Origin: Streptomyces griseoruber
Lineage (GTDB): Bacteria > Actinomycetota > Actinomycetes > Streptomycetales > Streptomycetaceae
Direction of reading: 5' to 3'
Assembly: GCF_001514205.1 (NCBI RefSeq)
Contig: NZ_KQ948780.1
Coordinates: 180,462 to 244,461 of the forward strand
DNA: 64,000 nucleotides
The notes beneath the pieces are model-generated. The model was not told where the DNA came from. It did not search any database and saw nothing but the letters and a program-made list of their open reading frames with translations. How positions within the stretch are numbered: position 1 is the first letter of the stretch; the number at the start of each line of letters is the position of its first letter. This document shows positions 1 to 7,237 of the stretch, in pieces. The translations under genes and the position numbers were made by a program.

Positions 1-9
1 CTGTGCCGC

Positions 10-759
10 TCACCGGGCCCCACGCGCGCGTGCCGCCAGGTACTCCTCGAACGTCCCCTTCCCCACGGCCCGTTCGGGTGCCAGGTGGCCGCCCGCCCGG
101 AACCCCCGGTAGGCCGCGCCGAACAGCGGCAGGTTCACCACCCGGCGCCGCTTGCCGCTCGCCTTCAGATACGCGCGGGCCAGCGACTCGAACGTACGGA
201 CCTCGGGTCCCGCCATGTCCGCGACGCGCCCCGCCGGCGCCCCGGCGGCCAGCTCCGCGAGCCGGCCGGCGACCTCGGCCACCTCCACCGGCTGATCGCT
301 CACCCCGGCGGGCAGCACCAGCACCGGCACCCTGGCCAGCGCCTCCAGCACCTGGAGCACCAGATCGTGGAACTGGGTCGCGCGCAGCACGGTCCAGCCC
401 AGCCCCGAGTCCGCCACCAGCCGCTCCACGGCCAGCTTCGCCCTGTAGTAGCCGAACGGCACCCGGTCCACCCCGACGATCGAGATGTACACGAGGTGCC
501 GTACCCCCGCCTTCCGGGCCGCCGCGATCAGCTGCGCGGCCGCCTTCTCGTCGCCCCCGCGCGGGGTGCTCGCGCAGTGCACGACCGTGTCCACACCGGT
601 CAGGGCCGTGTCCAGCCCCGGCCCGCCCTCCCGCAGATCGACGGCGTACGGCCGGCTGTGCCGGCTCAGCACCCGCACCTCGTGCCCGTCCGCCCGCAGC
701 CGCTCGGTGACGAGCCTGCCGAGGGTTCCGGTACCGCCGGTCACCAGGATCGTGGTCAT
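10..759 (-). CDS. SDR / NmrA-like NAD(P)-binding oxidoreductase
   Basis: A 249-aa atypical short-chain dehydrogenase of the NAD(P)H-binding, NmrA-like group. The N-terminus begins directly with a Rossmann strand and the dinucleotide-binding loop TGGTGTLG (residues 7-14). No classical YxxxK pair is obvious, so it may bind a nucleotide without classic dehydrogenase chemistry; the substrate is unknown. It lies 97 bp downstream of an ECF41 sigma factor gene on the same strand. ECF41 sigma factors are typically encoded beside an oxidoreductase, epimerase or carboxymuconolactone-decarboxylase-like gene (COE gene) that they control. An ECF41-type promoter is visible just upstream (819-846), so this is very probably the SigJ target gene. 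The ATG start leaves an untranslated leader of about 50 nt. Confidence 0.9.
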   Translation of the reverse strand: MTTILVTGGTGTLGRLVTERLRADGHEVRVLSRHSRPYAVDLREGGPGLDTALTGVDTVVHCASTPRGGDEKAAAQLIAAARKAGVRHLVYISIVGVDRVPFGYYRAKLAVERLVADSGLGWTVLRATQFHDLVLQVLEALARVPVLVLPAGVSDQPVEVAEVAGRLAELAAGAPAGRVADMAGPEVRTFESLARAYLKASGKRRRVVNLPLFGAAYRGFRAGGHLAPERAVGKGTFEEYLAARARGAR

Positions 760-818
760 GCCGTTCAGCTCCTTCGGACACCGGGGCGCTCCCGGACGGA
801 ACGCCCTTCGCCCGCTGA

Positions 819-846
819 GACCGAGCGGTGCCCGCCGAATGTGACA
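819..846 (-). promoter_or_regulatory. ECF41-type promoter of the SDR gene
   Basis: Reading the minus strand, TGTCACA (846 down to 840) is followed after 16 nt by CGGTC (823 down to 819). The ECF41 consensus is TGTCACA, a spacer of about 16, then CGTC. The -35 is exact and the -10 is near-exact. The site lies in the 97-bp gap between the sigma factor gene and the SDR gene, about 60 bp upstream of the SDR start. Confidence 0.7.
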
Positions 847-856
847 GACCCCGCGA

Positions 857-1741
857 TCACGCGAGCTGACGTCGTACGAAGTCCAGCTTGTCCGGGTTGA
901 CCACCGCCCGCAGGCCGGTGATCCCGTCGGGGCCGCAGTCGAAGCCGATCGCGGCCACCAGGGTGCCGCCGTCCCGGGCGAGCAGCGCCGGTGCGCCGTT
1001 GAGCTCGACGGCGGTGTACGTGAAGCCCGCCGCGAAGCTCCGGGAGCCGCCGGCCAGGAACCGCAGCACCTTCTCGCGCCCCTCGATCGGCCGCCGGGCC
1101 GCGCTGACCCTGCCCCCGCCGTCGCTCCACCACGTCACGTCGGCCGCGAGGATCCGCTCCAGGCCGGCGAGGTCGCCGTCCCGGGCCGCCGTGAGGAAGG
1201 AGGCGACCAGCTCCTCCCGTCGCCGGGCGGGAACGTCGAAACGGCCTTCCCCGGCCGCCAGCCGCTGCTCGGCCCGCCGGTACAGCTGGCGGCAGTTGGC
1301 CTCGCTCAGATCGAGCGTCCCGGCGATCTCCCGGTGGCTGTAGGCGAACGCCTCCCGCAGCACGTACACCGCCCGCTCGGTCGGTGTCAGCCGCTCCAGC
1401 AGGACCAGCATCGCGAGCGACACGGCGTCCCGCTGCTCGGCCGACTCCAGGGGGCCGAGCGTGCCGTCGGAGGTGACCACGGGCTCGGGCAGCCAGGGCC
1501 CGGCATAGCGCTCGCGCCGCGCCCGCGCCGAGGTCAGCCGGGTGAGACACAGGTTGGTGACGGTCTTCGCGAGCCAGGCCGCCGGGTGGGTGATCGCGCT
1601 GCGGTCGGCCCCGCTGAAGCGCAGGTACGCGTCCTGGACCGCGTCCTCGGCCTCCTCGGCCGAACCCAGCATCCGGTACGCGAGCCCGAACAACCGGGGA
1701 CGGTGTGTCTCGAACTCGTCGGCGGTCGCGGTCGTCGTCAT
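857..1741 (-). CDS. sigJ: ECF41 RNA polymerase sigma factor (SigJ family)
   Basis: A 294-aa extracytoplasmic-function sigma factor with a C-terminal SnoaL-like domain. Residues 8-75 form sigma region 2, 105-165 form region 4 with the helix-turn-helix, and 175-294 the SnoaL-like extension. All three ECF41 signatures are visible: WLPEP at 83-87 in the linker, DGGGR at 207-211 and NPDKL at 282-286. In this family the extension acts as a built-in regulator, replacing a separate anti-sigma factor. I chose the ATG at 1741 because it opens the region 2 sequence immediately; the reading frame stays open further upstream but without coding-like sequence. A sigma-70-type promoter and a palindrome lie about 110-145 bp upstream. 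The neighbouring SDR gene is the likely target. Confidence 0.93.
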   Translation of the reverse strand: MTTTATADEFETHRPRLFGLAYRMLGSAEEAEDAVQDAYLRFSGADRSAITHPAAWLAKTVTNLCLTRLTSARARRERYAGPWLPEPVVTSDGTLGPLESAEQRDAVSLAMLVLLERLTPTERAVYVLREAFAYSHREIAGTLDLSEANCRQLYRRAEQRLAAGEGRFDVPARRREELVASFLTAARDGDLAGLERILAADVTWWSDGGGRVSAARRPIEGREKVLRFLAGGSRSFAAGFTYTAVELNGAPALLARDGGTLVAAIGFDCGPDGITGLRAVVNPDKLDFVRRQLA

Positions 1742-1848
1742 GGGCTCACCCTGCCAGAGCCCCGAAGGGGGCCCGCGCCGGGAGCCCCGGGCTGGGAGGC
1801 CCGGCGACGGGCAAGGGCCGTCGTCACCGCCGCCGGACGCACCCGACG

Positions 1849-1885
1849 ACCCTAAGAGGACTAGACCAATAGGGTCAATAGGTCT
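1849..1885 (-). promoter_or_regulatory. HrdB-like promoter with overlapping dyad upstream of sigJ
   Basis: On the minus strand TTGACC (1878-1873) and TAGGGT (1854-1849) are separated by 18 nt, a good match to the streptomycete housekeeping promoter. A dyad AGACC...GGTCT (arms 1863-1867 and 1881-1885) spans the -35 and contains a direct repeat of CCTATTG, which suggests an operator for an unlinked repressor. The predicted transcript starts about 100 nt before the sigJ ATG. Confidence 0.55.
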
Positions 1886-1988
1886 GGACCAGCTGTCGGG
1901 TGTGCTCTCGGCGCCTGTGAGCGAGCCCACATACTTCGCCCGTATGGACGACGATCGGGCGTGGCACACTGGCCCTGTACCTAAAGCA

Positions 1989-2115
1989 GCGCACTCCGGG
2001 GTCGGTGAAAGTCCGAACCGGCGGTTATAGTCCGCGACCCGGTCACTTCCAGTGGCCGGTTGACCAGGTGAAATTCCTGGACCGACGGTTAAAGTCCGGA
2101 TGGGAGGCAGTGCGC
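1989..2115 (+). promoter_or_regulatory. FMN riboswitch (RFN element)
   Basis: The conserved RFN core can be read directly: GGTCGGTGAAAGTCCGAACC (about 2000-2019), GCGGTTATAGTCCGCGA, AGGTGAAATTCCTGGACCGA and CGGTTAAAGTCCGGATGG. The closing helix P1 is exact, with GCGCACT at 1989-1995 pairing AGTGCGC at 2109-2115. A GC-rich hairpin (CGGCGG 2115-2120 with CCGCCG 2138-2143) abuts P1 and could be the expression platform; it lacks a U-tract. FMN-responsive control of the rib genes that follow is the established role of this RNA. Confidence 0.95.
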
Positions 2116-2265
2116 GGCGGGCGGGCATTCGTGCGCGCCGCCGTATGTGTACTCGTCCAGGCGGACGAGTCTGTCGGCGTCGCCCCCGATGTCCCCGCTC
2201 GTGTCTGCTGTCGTCATCGACAGGCCCCGGAGTCCGTGCCCCAATGAGGCAGGAGGACCCGGGAA

Positions 2266-2874
2266 GTGTTCACCGGAATCGTCGAAGAACTGGGTGAGGT
2301 CACCGCCGTCGAGAATCTCGGCGACGCCTCCCGTTTCCGGCTGCGCGGCCCCGTCGTCACCGACGGCGCGAAGCACGGCGACTCCATCGCCGTGAACGGG
2401 GTCTGTCTCACCGTCGTCGACCACGAGGGCGACGAGTTCACCGCCGACGTCATGGCCGAGACCCTCGACCGCTCCAGCCTCGGCGCCCTCGCCGTCGGCT
2501 CCCGCGTCAACCTCGAGCGTCCCACCGCCGTCGGCGCCCGCCTGGGCGGGCACATCGTCCAGGGACACGTGGACGGCACCGGCCGGGTCCTGGAGCGCAA
2601 GCCCTCCGAGAACTGGGAGATCGTCAAGGTCTCCCTCCCGGCCGGGCTCGCCCGGTACGTCGTCGAGAAGGGCTCCATCACCGTCGACGGCATCAGCCTC
2701 ACGGTCGTCGAGGCCGGCCCCGACTTCTTCACCGTCAGCCTCATCCCCACCACCCTCGCGCTGACCACGCTCGGCCTCAAGCAGCCCGGCGACCCGGTCA
2801 ACCTCGAGGTCGACATCGTCGCCAAGTACGTCGAGCGCCTGCTGACCACCGCACAGCAGGGAGCGGGCCGGTGA
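2266..2874 (+). CDS. ribE: Riboflavin synthase alpha subunit
   Basis: A 202-aa riboflavin synthase, which dismutates two 6,7-dimethyl-8-ribityllumazine molecules to riboflavin plus a pyrimidine dione. The start FTGIVEELG is diagnostic. The protein has the expected two lumazine-binding repeats (about 1-97 and 98-195), the second opening with HIVQGHVDG. The start is GTG, preceded by AGGAGG at 2252-2257. It is the first gene after the FMN riboswitch and overlaps ribM by 4 bp, so the rib genes are one translationally coupled operon ordered ribE-ribM-ribBA-ribH. Confidence 0.96.
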   Translation: MFTGIVEELGEVTAVENLGDASRFRLRGPVVTDGAKHGDSIAVNGVCLTVVDHEGDEFTADVMAETLDRSSLGALAVGSRVNLERPTAVGARLGGHIVQGHVDGTGRVLERKPSENWEIVKVSLPAGLARYVVEKGSITVDGISLTVVEAGPDFFTVSLIPTTLALTTLGLKQPGDPVNLEVDIVAKYVERLLTTAQQGAGR

Positions 2875-3521
2875 ACTGGCTGAACTCCGAAGCGTTCGTC
2901 GCGTTCGACCAGCACATCATCTGGTCGGACATGATCGGCAACATCCTCGGCCTGATCACCCTCGCCCTCGGCTGGCGCCGCTCGCTCCTGACCTGGCCCG
3001 TCCAGTTCCTCTCCGGCCTGGTCCTGTTCACCGCCTTCTACGGCCACCTGGCCGGCAGCGCCGGCAAGCAGGTCGTCGTCATGGTCGTCGCCCTGTACGG
3101 CTGGTGGCAGTGGAACCGCAACAAGGGCCGGGCCGAGGACGGCGGGGACGGCCACATCGTCCCGCGCTTCGCCACCTGGACCGAACGCGCGGCCATGCTC
3201 GGCGCCGCCGCCCTCGGCACGGTCGCCGTGGCCCTGCTCTTCAAGGCCTACCCGTCCCTGTCCTGGGACCCCTGGCCGGACGCCTACATCTTCGTCGGCA
3301 CCGTCGTCGCCATGTACGCCCAGGCGCGCGGCATGGTCGAGTTCTGGATCGCCTGGCTCCTCGTCGACCTGGTCGGCGTCCCCCTCAACTTCGCCAACGG
3401 CTATGCCTTCTCCGGCTTCGTCTACGTCATCTACGGCGCGCTCGTCCTGTGGGGCATGCGCGACTGGTGGCTGCGCTCCCGCAAGGCCGCGCGGCCCACC
3501 CTGGAAGGAGCGCCGGCATGA
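2871..3521 (+). CDS. ribM: RibM, PnuC-fold riboflavin transporter
   Basis: A 216-aa integral membrane protein with about seven hydrophobic segments and the PnuC-family pattern VALYGWWQW near residue 75. PnuC proteins import nicotinamide riboside, but the version inside FMN-riboswitch-controlled rib operons of actinomycetes is RibM, a facilitator for riboflavin and analogues such as roseoflavin. The location between ribE and ribBA, behind an FMN riboswitch and with 4-bp overlaps on both sides, supports the RibM assignment over a nicotinamide riboside role. Substrate specificity is inferred from context, not from specific residues. Confidence 0.9.
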   Translation: MNWLNSEAFVAFDQHIIWSDMIGNILGLITLALGWRRSLLTWPVQFLSGLVLFTAFYGHLAGSAGKQVVVMVVALYGWWQWNRNKGRAEDGGDGHIVPRFATWTERAAMLGAAALGTVAVALLFKAYPSLSWDPWPDAYIFVGTVVAMYAQARGMVEFWIAWLLVDLVGVPLNFANGYAFSGFVYVIYGALVLWGMRDWWLRSRKAARPTLEGAPA

Positions 3522-4807
3522 GCGCGGCACCGATCCTGTACAGCACCGACGGCCTCGACGACCTCAGCCTCGACCCCGTCGAGCAGGCCGTCGCCGACAT
3601 CGCGGCCGGCCGCCCGATCGTCGTCGTCGACGACGAGGACCGCGAGAACGAGGGCGACCTCGTCATCGCCGCCGAGAAGGCCACCCCCGAGATCATCGCG
3701 TTCATGATGAGCGAGTGCCGCGGCCTGATCTGTGCCCCCATGGAGAGCGACGAACTCGACCGGCTGAAGCTCCCTCAGATGGTCGAGGACAACACCGAGT
3801 CGATGAAGACCGCCTTCACCGTCTCCGTCGACGCCTCCGGCGCGCACGGCGTCACCACCGGCATCTCCGCCTCCGACCGCGCCACCACCCTGAGGCTCCT
3901 GGCGAGCGGCGACGCCGAACCGACCGACTTCGTCCGCCCCGGCCACATCTTCCCGCTCCGCGCCCGGTCCGGCGGGGTCCTGACCCGCAACGGCCACACC
4001 GAGGCCGCCGTCGACCTCGCCCGCCTCGCGGGGCTGCGCCCGGCCGGCGCGATCGTCGAGATCGCCGGCGAGGACGGCCGGATGCTCCGGCTGCCCGAAC
4101 TGATCCCGTTCGCCCGCAAGCACGGCCTGACGATCATCTCCATCGAGGACCTGATCGCCTACCGCCGCAGCGCCGAGCCGACCGTCCGCCGCGAGGCCCA
4201 GACCCGGCTGCCCACCGTCCACGGCACCTTCACCGCGTACGGCTACCGCTCCACCACCGACGGCGTCGAGCACGTCGCCCTCGTCCACGGCGAACTCGGC
4301 GACGGCGAGGACGTCCTGGTCCGGGTCCACTCCGAATGCCTCACCGGCGACATCTTCGCCTCCCAGCGCTGCGACTGCGGCCCCCAGCTCGACGCCTCTC
4401 TGGAGCGCATCCAGAGCGAGGGCCGGGGCGTCGTCGTCTACCTGCGCGGACACGAGGGACGCGGCATCGGCCTGCTCTCCAAGCTGCGGGCGTACGAACT
4501 CCAGGAACAGGGCCACGACACCCTCGACGCCAACCTGGAACTGGGTCTGCCCGCCGACGCCCGGGACTACGGGGCGGGCGCGCAGATCCTCGCCGACCTC
4601 GGCGTGCGCAGCGTCCGTCTGATGACCAACAATCCCGAGAAGAGCGACGCGCTCGTCCGGCACGGTCTGGAGGTCACGGACCGGGTGCCGATGCCCGTCC
4701 AGGCGGGCGAGCACAACATCCGCTACCTGCGCACCAAGCGGGACCGGATGGGACACGACCTGCCCTGGCTGGACACGGCCCCCGTGTCCCCCTGCGGCAA
4801 CCAGTAA
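3518..4807 (+). CDS. ribBA: Bifunctional DHBP synthase / GTP cyclohydrolase II
   Basis: A 429-aa fusion catalysing the two entry reactions of riboflavin synthesis. The N-terminal half (about 10-210) is 3,4-dihydroxy-2-butanone-4-phosphate synthase, with the acidic loop DDEDRENEGD at 38-47. The C-terminal half (about 215-415) is GTP cyclohydrolase II; its zinc ligands are visible as C274, C285 and C287 in ECLTGDIFASQRCDCG. The ATG at 3518 overlaps the ribM stop and is preceded by GGAAGGAG. A longer open frame upstream is only the shadow of ribM. Length and domain order match bacterial RibBA. Confidence 0.96.
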   Translation: MSAAPILYSTDGLDDLSLDPVEQAVADIAAGRPIVVVDDEDRENEGDLVIAAEKATPEIIAFMMSECRGLICAPMESDELDRLKLPQMVEDNTESMKTAFTVSVDASGAHGVTTGISASDRATTLRLLASGDAEPTDFVRPGHIFPLRARSGGVLTRNGHTEAAVDLARLAGLRPAGAIVEIAGEDGRMLRLPELIPFARKHGLTIISIEDLIAYRRSAEPTVRREAQTRLPTVHGTFTAYGYRSTTDGVEHVALVHGELGDGEDVLVRVHSECLTGDIFASQRCDCGPQLDASLERIQSEGRGVVVYLRGHEGRGIGLLSKLRAYELQEQGHDTLDANLELGLPADARDYGAGAQILADLGVRSVRLMTNNPEKSDALVRHGLEVTDRVPMPVQAGEHNIRYLRTKRDRMGHDLPWLDTAPVSPCGNQ

Positions 4808-4831
4808 GCAAGAAACACCTCGAGGAGAGAC

Positions 4832-5317
4832 GTGAGCGGCAAGGGCGCACCGGAACTGTCCGTACGCAATGTGGGTGACCTCAGGGTCGCCGTCATCGCG
4901 GCCCAGTGGCACGAGAAGGTGATGGACGGTCTGGTCGACGGCGCGCTGCGCGCCCTGCACGACCTGGGCATCGACGAGCCGACCCTGCTCAGGGTCCCCG
5001 GCAGCTGGGAGCTCCCGGTCGTCGCCAAGGTCCTCGCGGGCCGCGGCTACGACGCGATCGTCGCCCTCGGTGTCGTCATCCGCGGCGGCACCCCGCACTT
5101 CGAGTACGTGTGCGGAGGCGTCACCCAGGGCCTCACCCAGGTCTCCGTCGAGACCGGTGTCCCCATCGGCTTCGGCGTCCTCACCTGCGACACCGAGGAG
5201 CAGGCCCTCGACCGGGCCGGTCTGGAGGGCTCCCACGAGGACAAGGGGAACGAGGCCGTGACCGCCGCCGTGGCCACCGCGGCCACCCTCCGCTCAGTAT
5301 CTGAACCCTGGAGGTAG
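4832..5317 (+). CDS. ribH: 6,7-dimethyl-8-ribityllumazine synthase
   Basis: A 161-aa lumazine synthase that condenses the RibB product (dihydroxybutanone phosphate) with the pyrimidine from the RibA branch. Visible family motifs are VPGSWELP (55-62) and GVVIRGGTPHFEYVC (80-94), with His89 as the catalytic base. The GTG start follows GAGGAGAG by a normal spacing. It is the last rib gene; the next gene (hisE) starts 34 bp on and may be read through from the same transcript. Confidence 0.96.
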   Translation: MSGKGAPELSVRNVGDLRVAVIAAQWHEKVMDGLVDGALRALHDLGIDEPTLLRVPGSWELPVVAKVLAGRGYDAIVALGVVIRGGTPHFEYVCGGVTQGLTQVSVETGVPIGFGVLTCDTEEQALDRAGLEGSHEDKGNEAVTAAVATAATLRSVSEPWR

Positions 5318-5351
5318 GCGGCCCGGCATTACGGCTAGGGTGGGACGCACC

Positions 5352-5624
5352 ATGTCCAAGAAGACGTTCGAGGAGCTCTTCGCCGAGCTCCAGCAGAAGG
5401 CCGCCACCGGCGACCCCGCCACCTCCCGCACCGCCGAACTCGTCGGGAAGGGCGTCCATGCCATCGGCAAGAAGGTCGTCGAAGAGGCCGCCGAGGTCTG
5501 GATGGCCGCCGAGTACGAGGGCAAGGAGGCGGCCGCCGAGGAGATCTCGCAGCTGCTCTACCACGTCCAGGTGATGATGGTCGCCCGCGGAATCTCGCTG
5601 GACGACGTCTACGCCCACCTGTAA
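5352..5624 (+). CDS. hisE: Phosphoribosyl-ATP pyrophosphatase
   Basis: A 90-aa all-alpha MazG-like enzyme that hydrolyses phosphoribosyl-ATP to phosphoribosyl-AMP in histidine synthesis. The metal-binding helix pattern EEAAEVWMAA is clear. I chose ATG 5352, giving MSKKTFEELF; a GTG 12 nt earlier is in frame but sits in a TAGGGT box (5335-5340) that may be a -10 element. hisG follows 49 bp downstream. The two histidine genes are separate from any his operon and sit behind the riboflavin genes. Confidence 0.95.
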   Translation: MSKKTFEELFAELQQKAATGDPATSRTAELVGKGVHAIGKKVVEEAAEVWMAAEYEGKEAAAEEISQLLYHVQVMMVARGISLDDVYAHL

Positions 5625-5673
5625 TACCCGATCCCGACAGACACCCACTTCTCCCGCGAAGGAAGCCGACCTC

Positions 5674-6528
5674 ATGCTGCGCATCGCCGTCCCCAACAAG
5701 GGTTCCCTGTCAGGCCCTGCGGCGGAGATGCTGCATGAGGCCGGCTACCGGCAGCGCCGCGAGTCCAAGGAACTGCGGATCGTCGACCCGGCCAACGAGG
5801 TCGAGTTCTTCTACCTGCGCCCCCGCGACATCGCGATCTACGTCTCCTCCGGCAAGCTCGACATCGGCATCACCGGCCGCGACCTGCTGATCGACTCCGG
5901 CGCCAGGGCCGAGGAGATCCTCCCGCTCGGCTTCGCCCGCTCCACGTTCCGCTTCGCCGCCAAGCCGGGCACGGCGAACGGCGTCGAGGACCTCAAGGGC
6001 CGGACCGTCGCCACCTCCTACGAGGGCATCGTCGAGGGCCACCTCGCCGAGCACGGCGTCGACGCCTCCGTGGTCCACCTCGACGGCGCCGTCGAGACCG
6101 CCATCGAACTGGGCGTCGCCGAGGTCATCGCCGACGTCGTCGAGACCGGCACCTCGCTGCGCAACGCGGGCCTGGAGGTCTTCGGCGAGCCCATCATGAA
6201 GTCCGAGGCCGTCGTGATCCGCCGTACCGACGCGGAGTCCGACGAGGCCGAGCCCAAGGTGCAGCAGTTCCTGCGCCGCCTCCAGGGCGTCCTGGTCGCC
6301 CGGACCTACGTGATGATGGACTACGACTGCCGTGTCGAGCAGCTGGAGAAGGCCGTCGCGCTGACCCCGGGCCTGGAGTCGCCGACCGTCTCCCCGCTGC
6401 ACAACGAGGGCTGGGTCGCCGTGCGCGCCATGGTCCCCGCCAAGGAGGCGCAGCAGATCATGGACGACCTGTACGACATCGGCGCCCGCGCCATCCTCAC
6501 CACGGCGATCCACGCCTGCCGCCTCTGA
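5674..6528 (+). CDS. hisG: ATP phosphoribosyltransferase, long form
   Basis: A 284-aa HisG that condenses ATP and PRPP in the first, feedback-controlled step of histidine synthesis. The length identifies the long (HisG-L) form, in which a C-terminal ACT-like domain (about 210-284) binds histidine. The start LRIAVPNKGSLS and the phosphate-binding segment EVIADVVETGTSLRNAGLE (about 150-168) are typical. It needs no HisZ partner. It is paired with hisE, which catalyses the next step. A good ribosome-binding site (GAAGGAAG) precedes the ATG. Confidence 0.96.
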   Translation: MLRIAVPNKGSLSGPAAEMLHEAGYRQRRESKELRIVDPANEVEFFYLRPRDIAIYVSSGKLDIGITGRDLLIDSGARAEEILPLGFARSTFRFAAKPGTANGVEDLKGRTVATSYEGIVEGHLAEHGVDASVVHLDGAVETAIELGVAEVIADVVETGTSLRNAGLEVFGEPIMKSEAVVIRRTDAESDEAEPKVQQFLRRLQGVLVARTYVMMDYDCRVEQLEKAVALTPGLESPTVSPLHNEGWVAVRAMVPAKEAQQIMDDLYDIGARAILTTAIHACRL

Positions 6529-6548
6529 CCTCGACCTCCACCGGGAAC

Positions 6549-7031
6549 ATGTCCGATCTTCCGGGCAGCGAGCTGCCCACCCTCCCCGTCACCTTCCGGC
6601 CGGGCCGCACCCGCGCGGTGCTGCTCTGCGCCGGGGTGGCGATCTTCCTCGTCATCTCCGGCGTCGCCATGCTGCTGGAGAAGCTCGGCCCGGGGGAGCG
6701 TCTCAGCTTCGTCGTCACCGGCGCCCTGATCTTCTGGGCGCTGGCCCAGCTCGCGCGGGTCCGGGTCGTCGCCGACGGCACCGGCGTCACCGTGGTGAAC
6801 ATCGCGAGCAGGCGGCGGCTCGACTGGGCCGAGATCATCCAGGTGAACCTCCGTCCGGGCGACCCCTGGGTGTTCCTCGACCTCACCGACGGCACCAGCC
6901 TGCCCGCGCTCGGCATCCAGCCCGGCATCAACAAGCAGCAGGCCATCACGGACGCCCGGGCGCTGCGCGGACTCGTCGAGGCACGCTCGGTCCGGGACCC
7001 CGAGACGCCCACTGGGCAAGATCAGGGCTGA
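6549..7031 (+). CDS. Small membrane protein with bacterial PH domain
   Basis: A 160-aa protein with two hydrophobic segments (about 24-42 and 54-70) followed by a pattern RVRVVADGTGVTVVN...RRLDWAEI, typical of short bacterial PH-like domains. It lies 20 bp after hisG on the same strand, and such an ORF commonly follows hisG in streptomycetes, although no link to histidine metabolism is evident. Function is unknown. The ATG sits about 10 nt after GGGA, a weak ribosome-binding site. Confidence 0.85.
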   Translation: MSDLPGSELPTLPVTFRPGRTRAVLLCAGVAIFLVISGVAMLLEKLGPGERLSFVVTGALIFWALAQLARVRVVADGTGVTVVNIASRRRLDWAEIIQVNLRPGDPWVFLDLTDGTSLPALGIQPGINKQQAITDARALRGLVEARSVRDPETPTGQDQG

Positions 7032-7034
7032 CTC

Positions 7035-7048
7035 GGGGCCGTCGCCCC
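7035..7048 (+). terminator. Weak hairpin after the hisG/PH-domain gene
   Basis: GGGGC (7035-7039) and GCCCC (7044-7048) can pair around a 4-nt loop directly after the stop codon, with no U-tract. It may terminate or only stabilise the his transcript. Confidence 0.3.
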
Positions 7049-7065
7049 TGCCGCTCAAGGCCCTG

Positions 7066-7200
7066 TCTTGATTAATCTGGTGACGGAGGCGTTCCCTTTG
7101 TGCCTCCGCCCCTGTGGTGCCCTGCCGGTGCACAGGGGTTTCCTGCTACCCGAGGAGTGACCCTCTCCGGCGATGGACGGTTCGTCCTGTAGTACCTGCG
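7066..7200 (+). promoter_or_regulatory. Structured leader, candidate Mg2+-responsive (M-box-like) riboswitch
   Basis: The 206-bp gap before two CNNM/CBS ion-transporter genes contains a series of perfect or near-perfect hairpins: GGAGGC 7085-7090 with GCCTCC 7102-7107; CCCCTGTG 7109-7116 with CACAGGGG 7131-7138; GGAG with CTCC near 7161-7175; and GGAC with GTCC near 7182-7193. Short stretches resemble the M-box core: a GGTGA near 7079, CTGCTACCC near 7144-7152, and GGCGATGG near 7177. The match is partial and the spacing differs from well-known M-boxes. Regulation of a CorC-like gene by magnesium would be sensible. Confidence 0.45.
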
Positions 7201-7237
7201 CCGCCCCCATCCGGCACGTTCCGGAGGCGGCGGCATC

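Noticed and set aside
7066..7200. yybP-ykoY (Mn2+) riboswitch before the CNNM genes
   Set aside because: The hallmark CGACCTTTGCC-type segment and its partner stem are absent.
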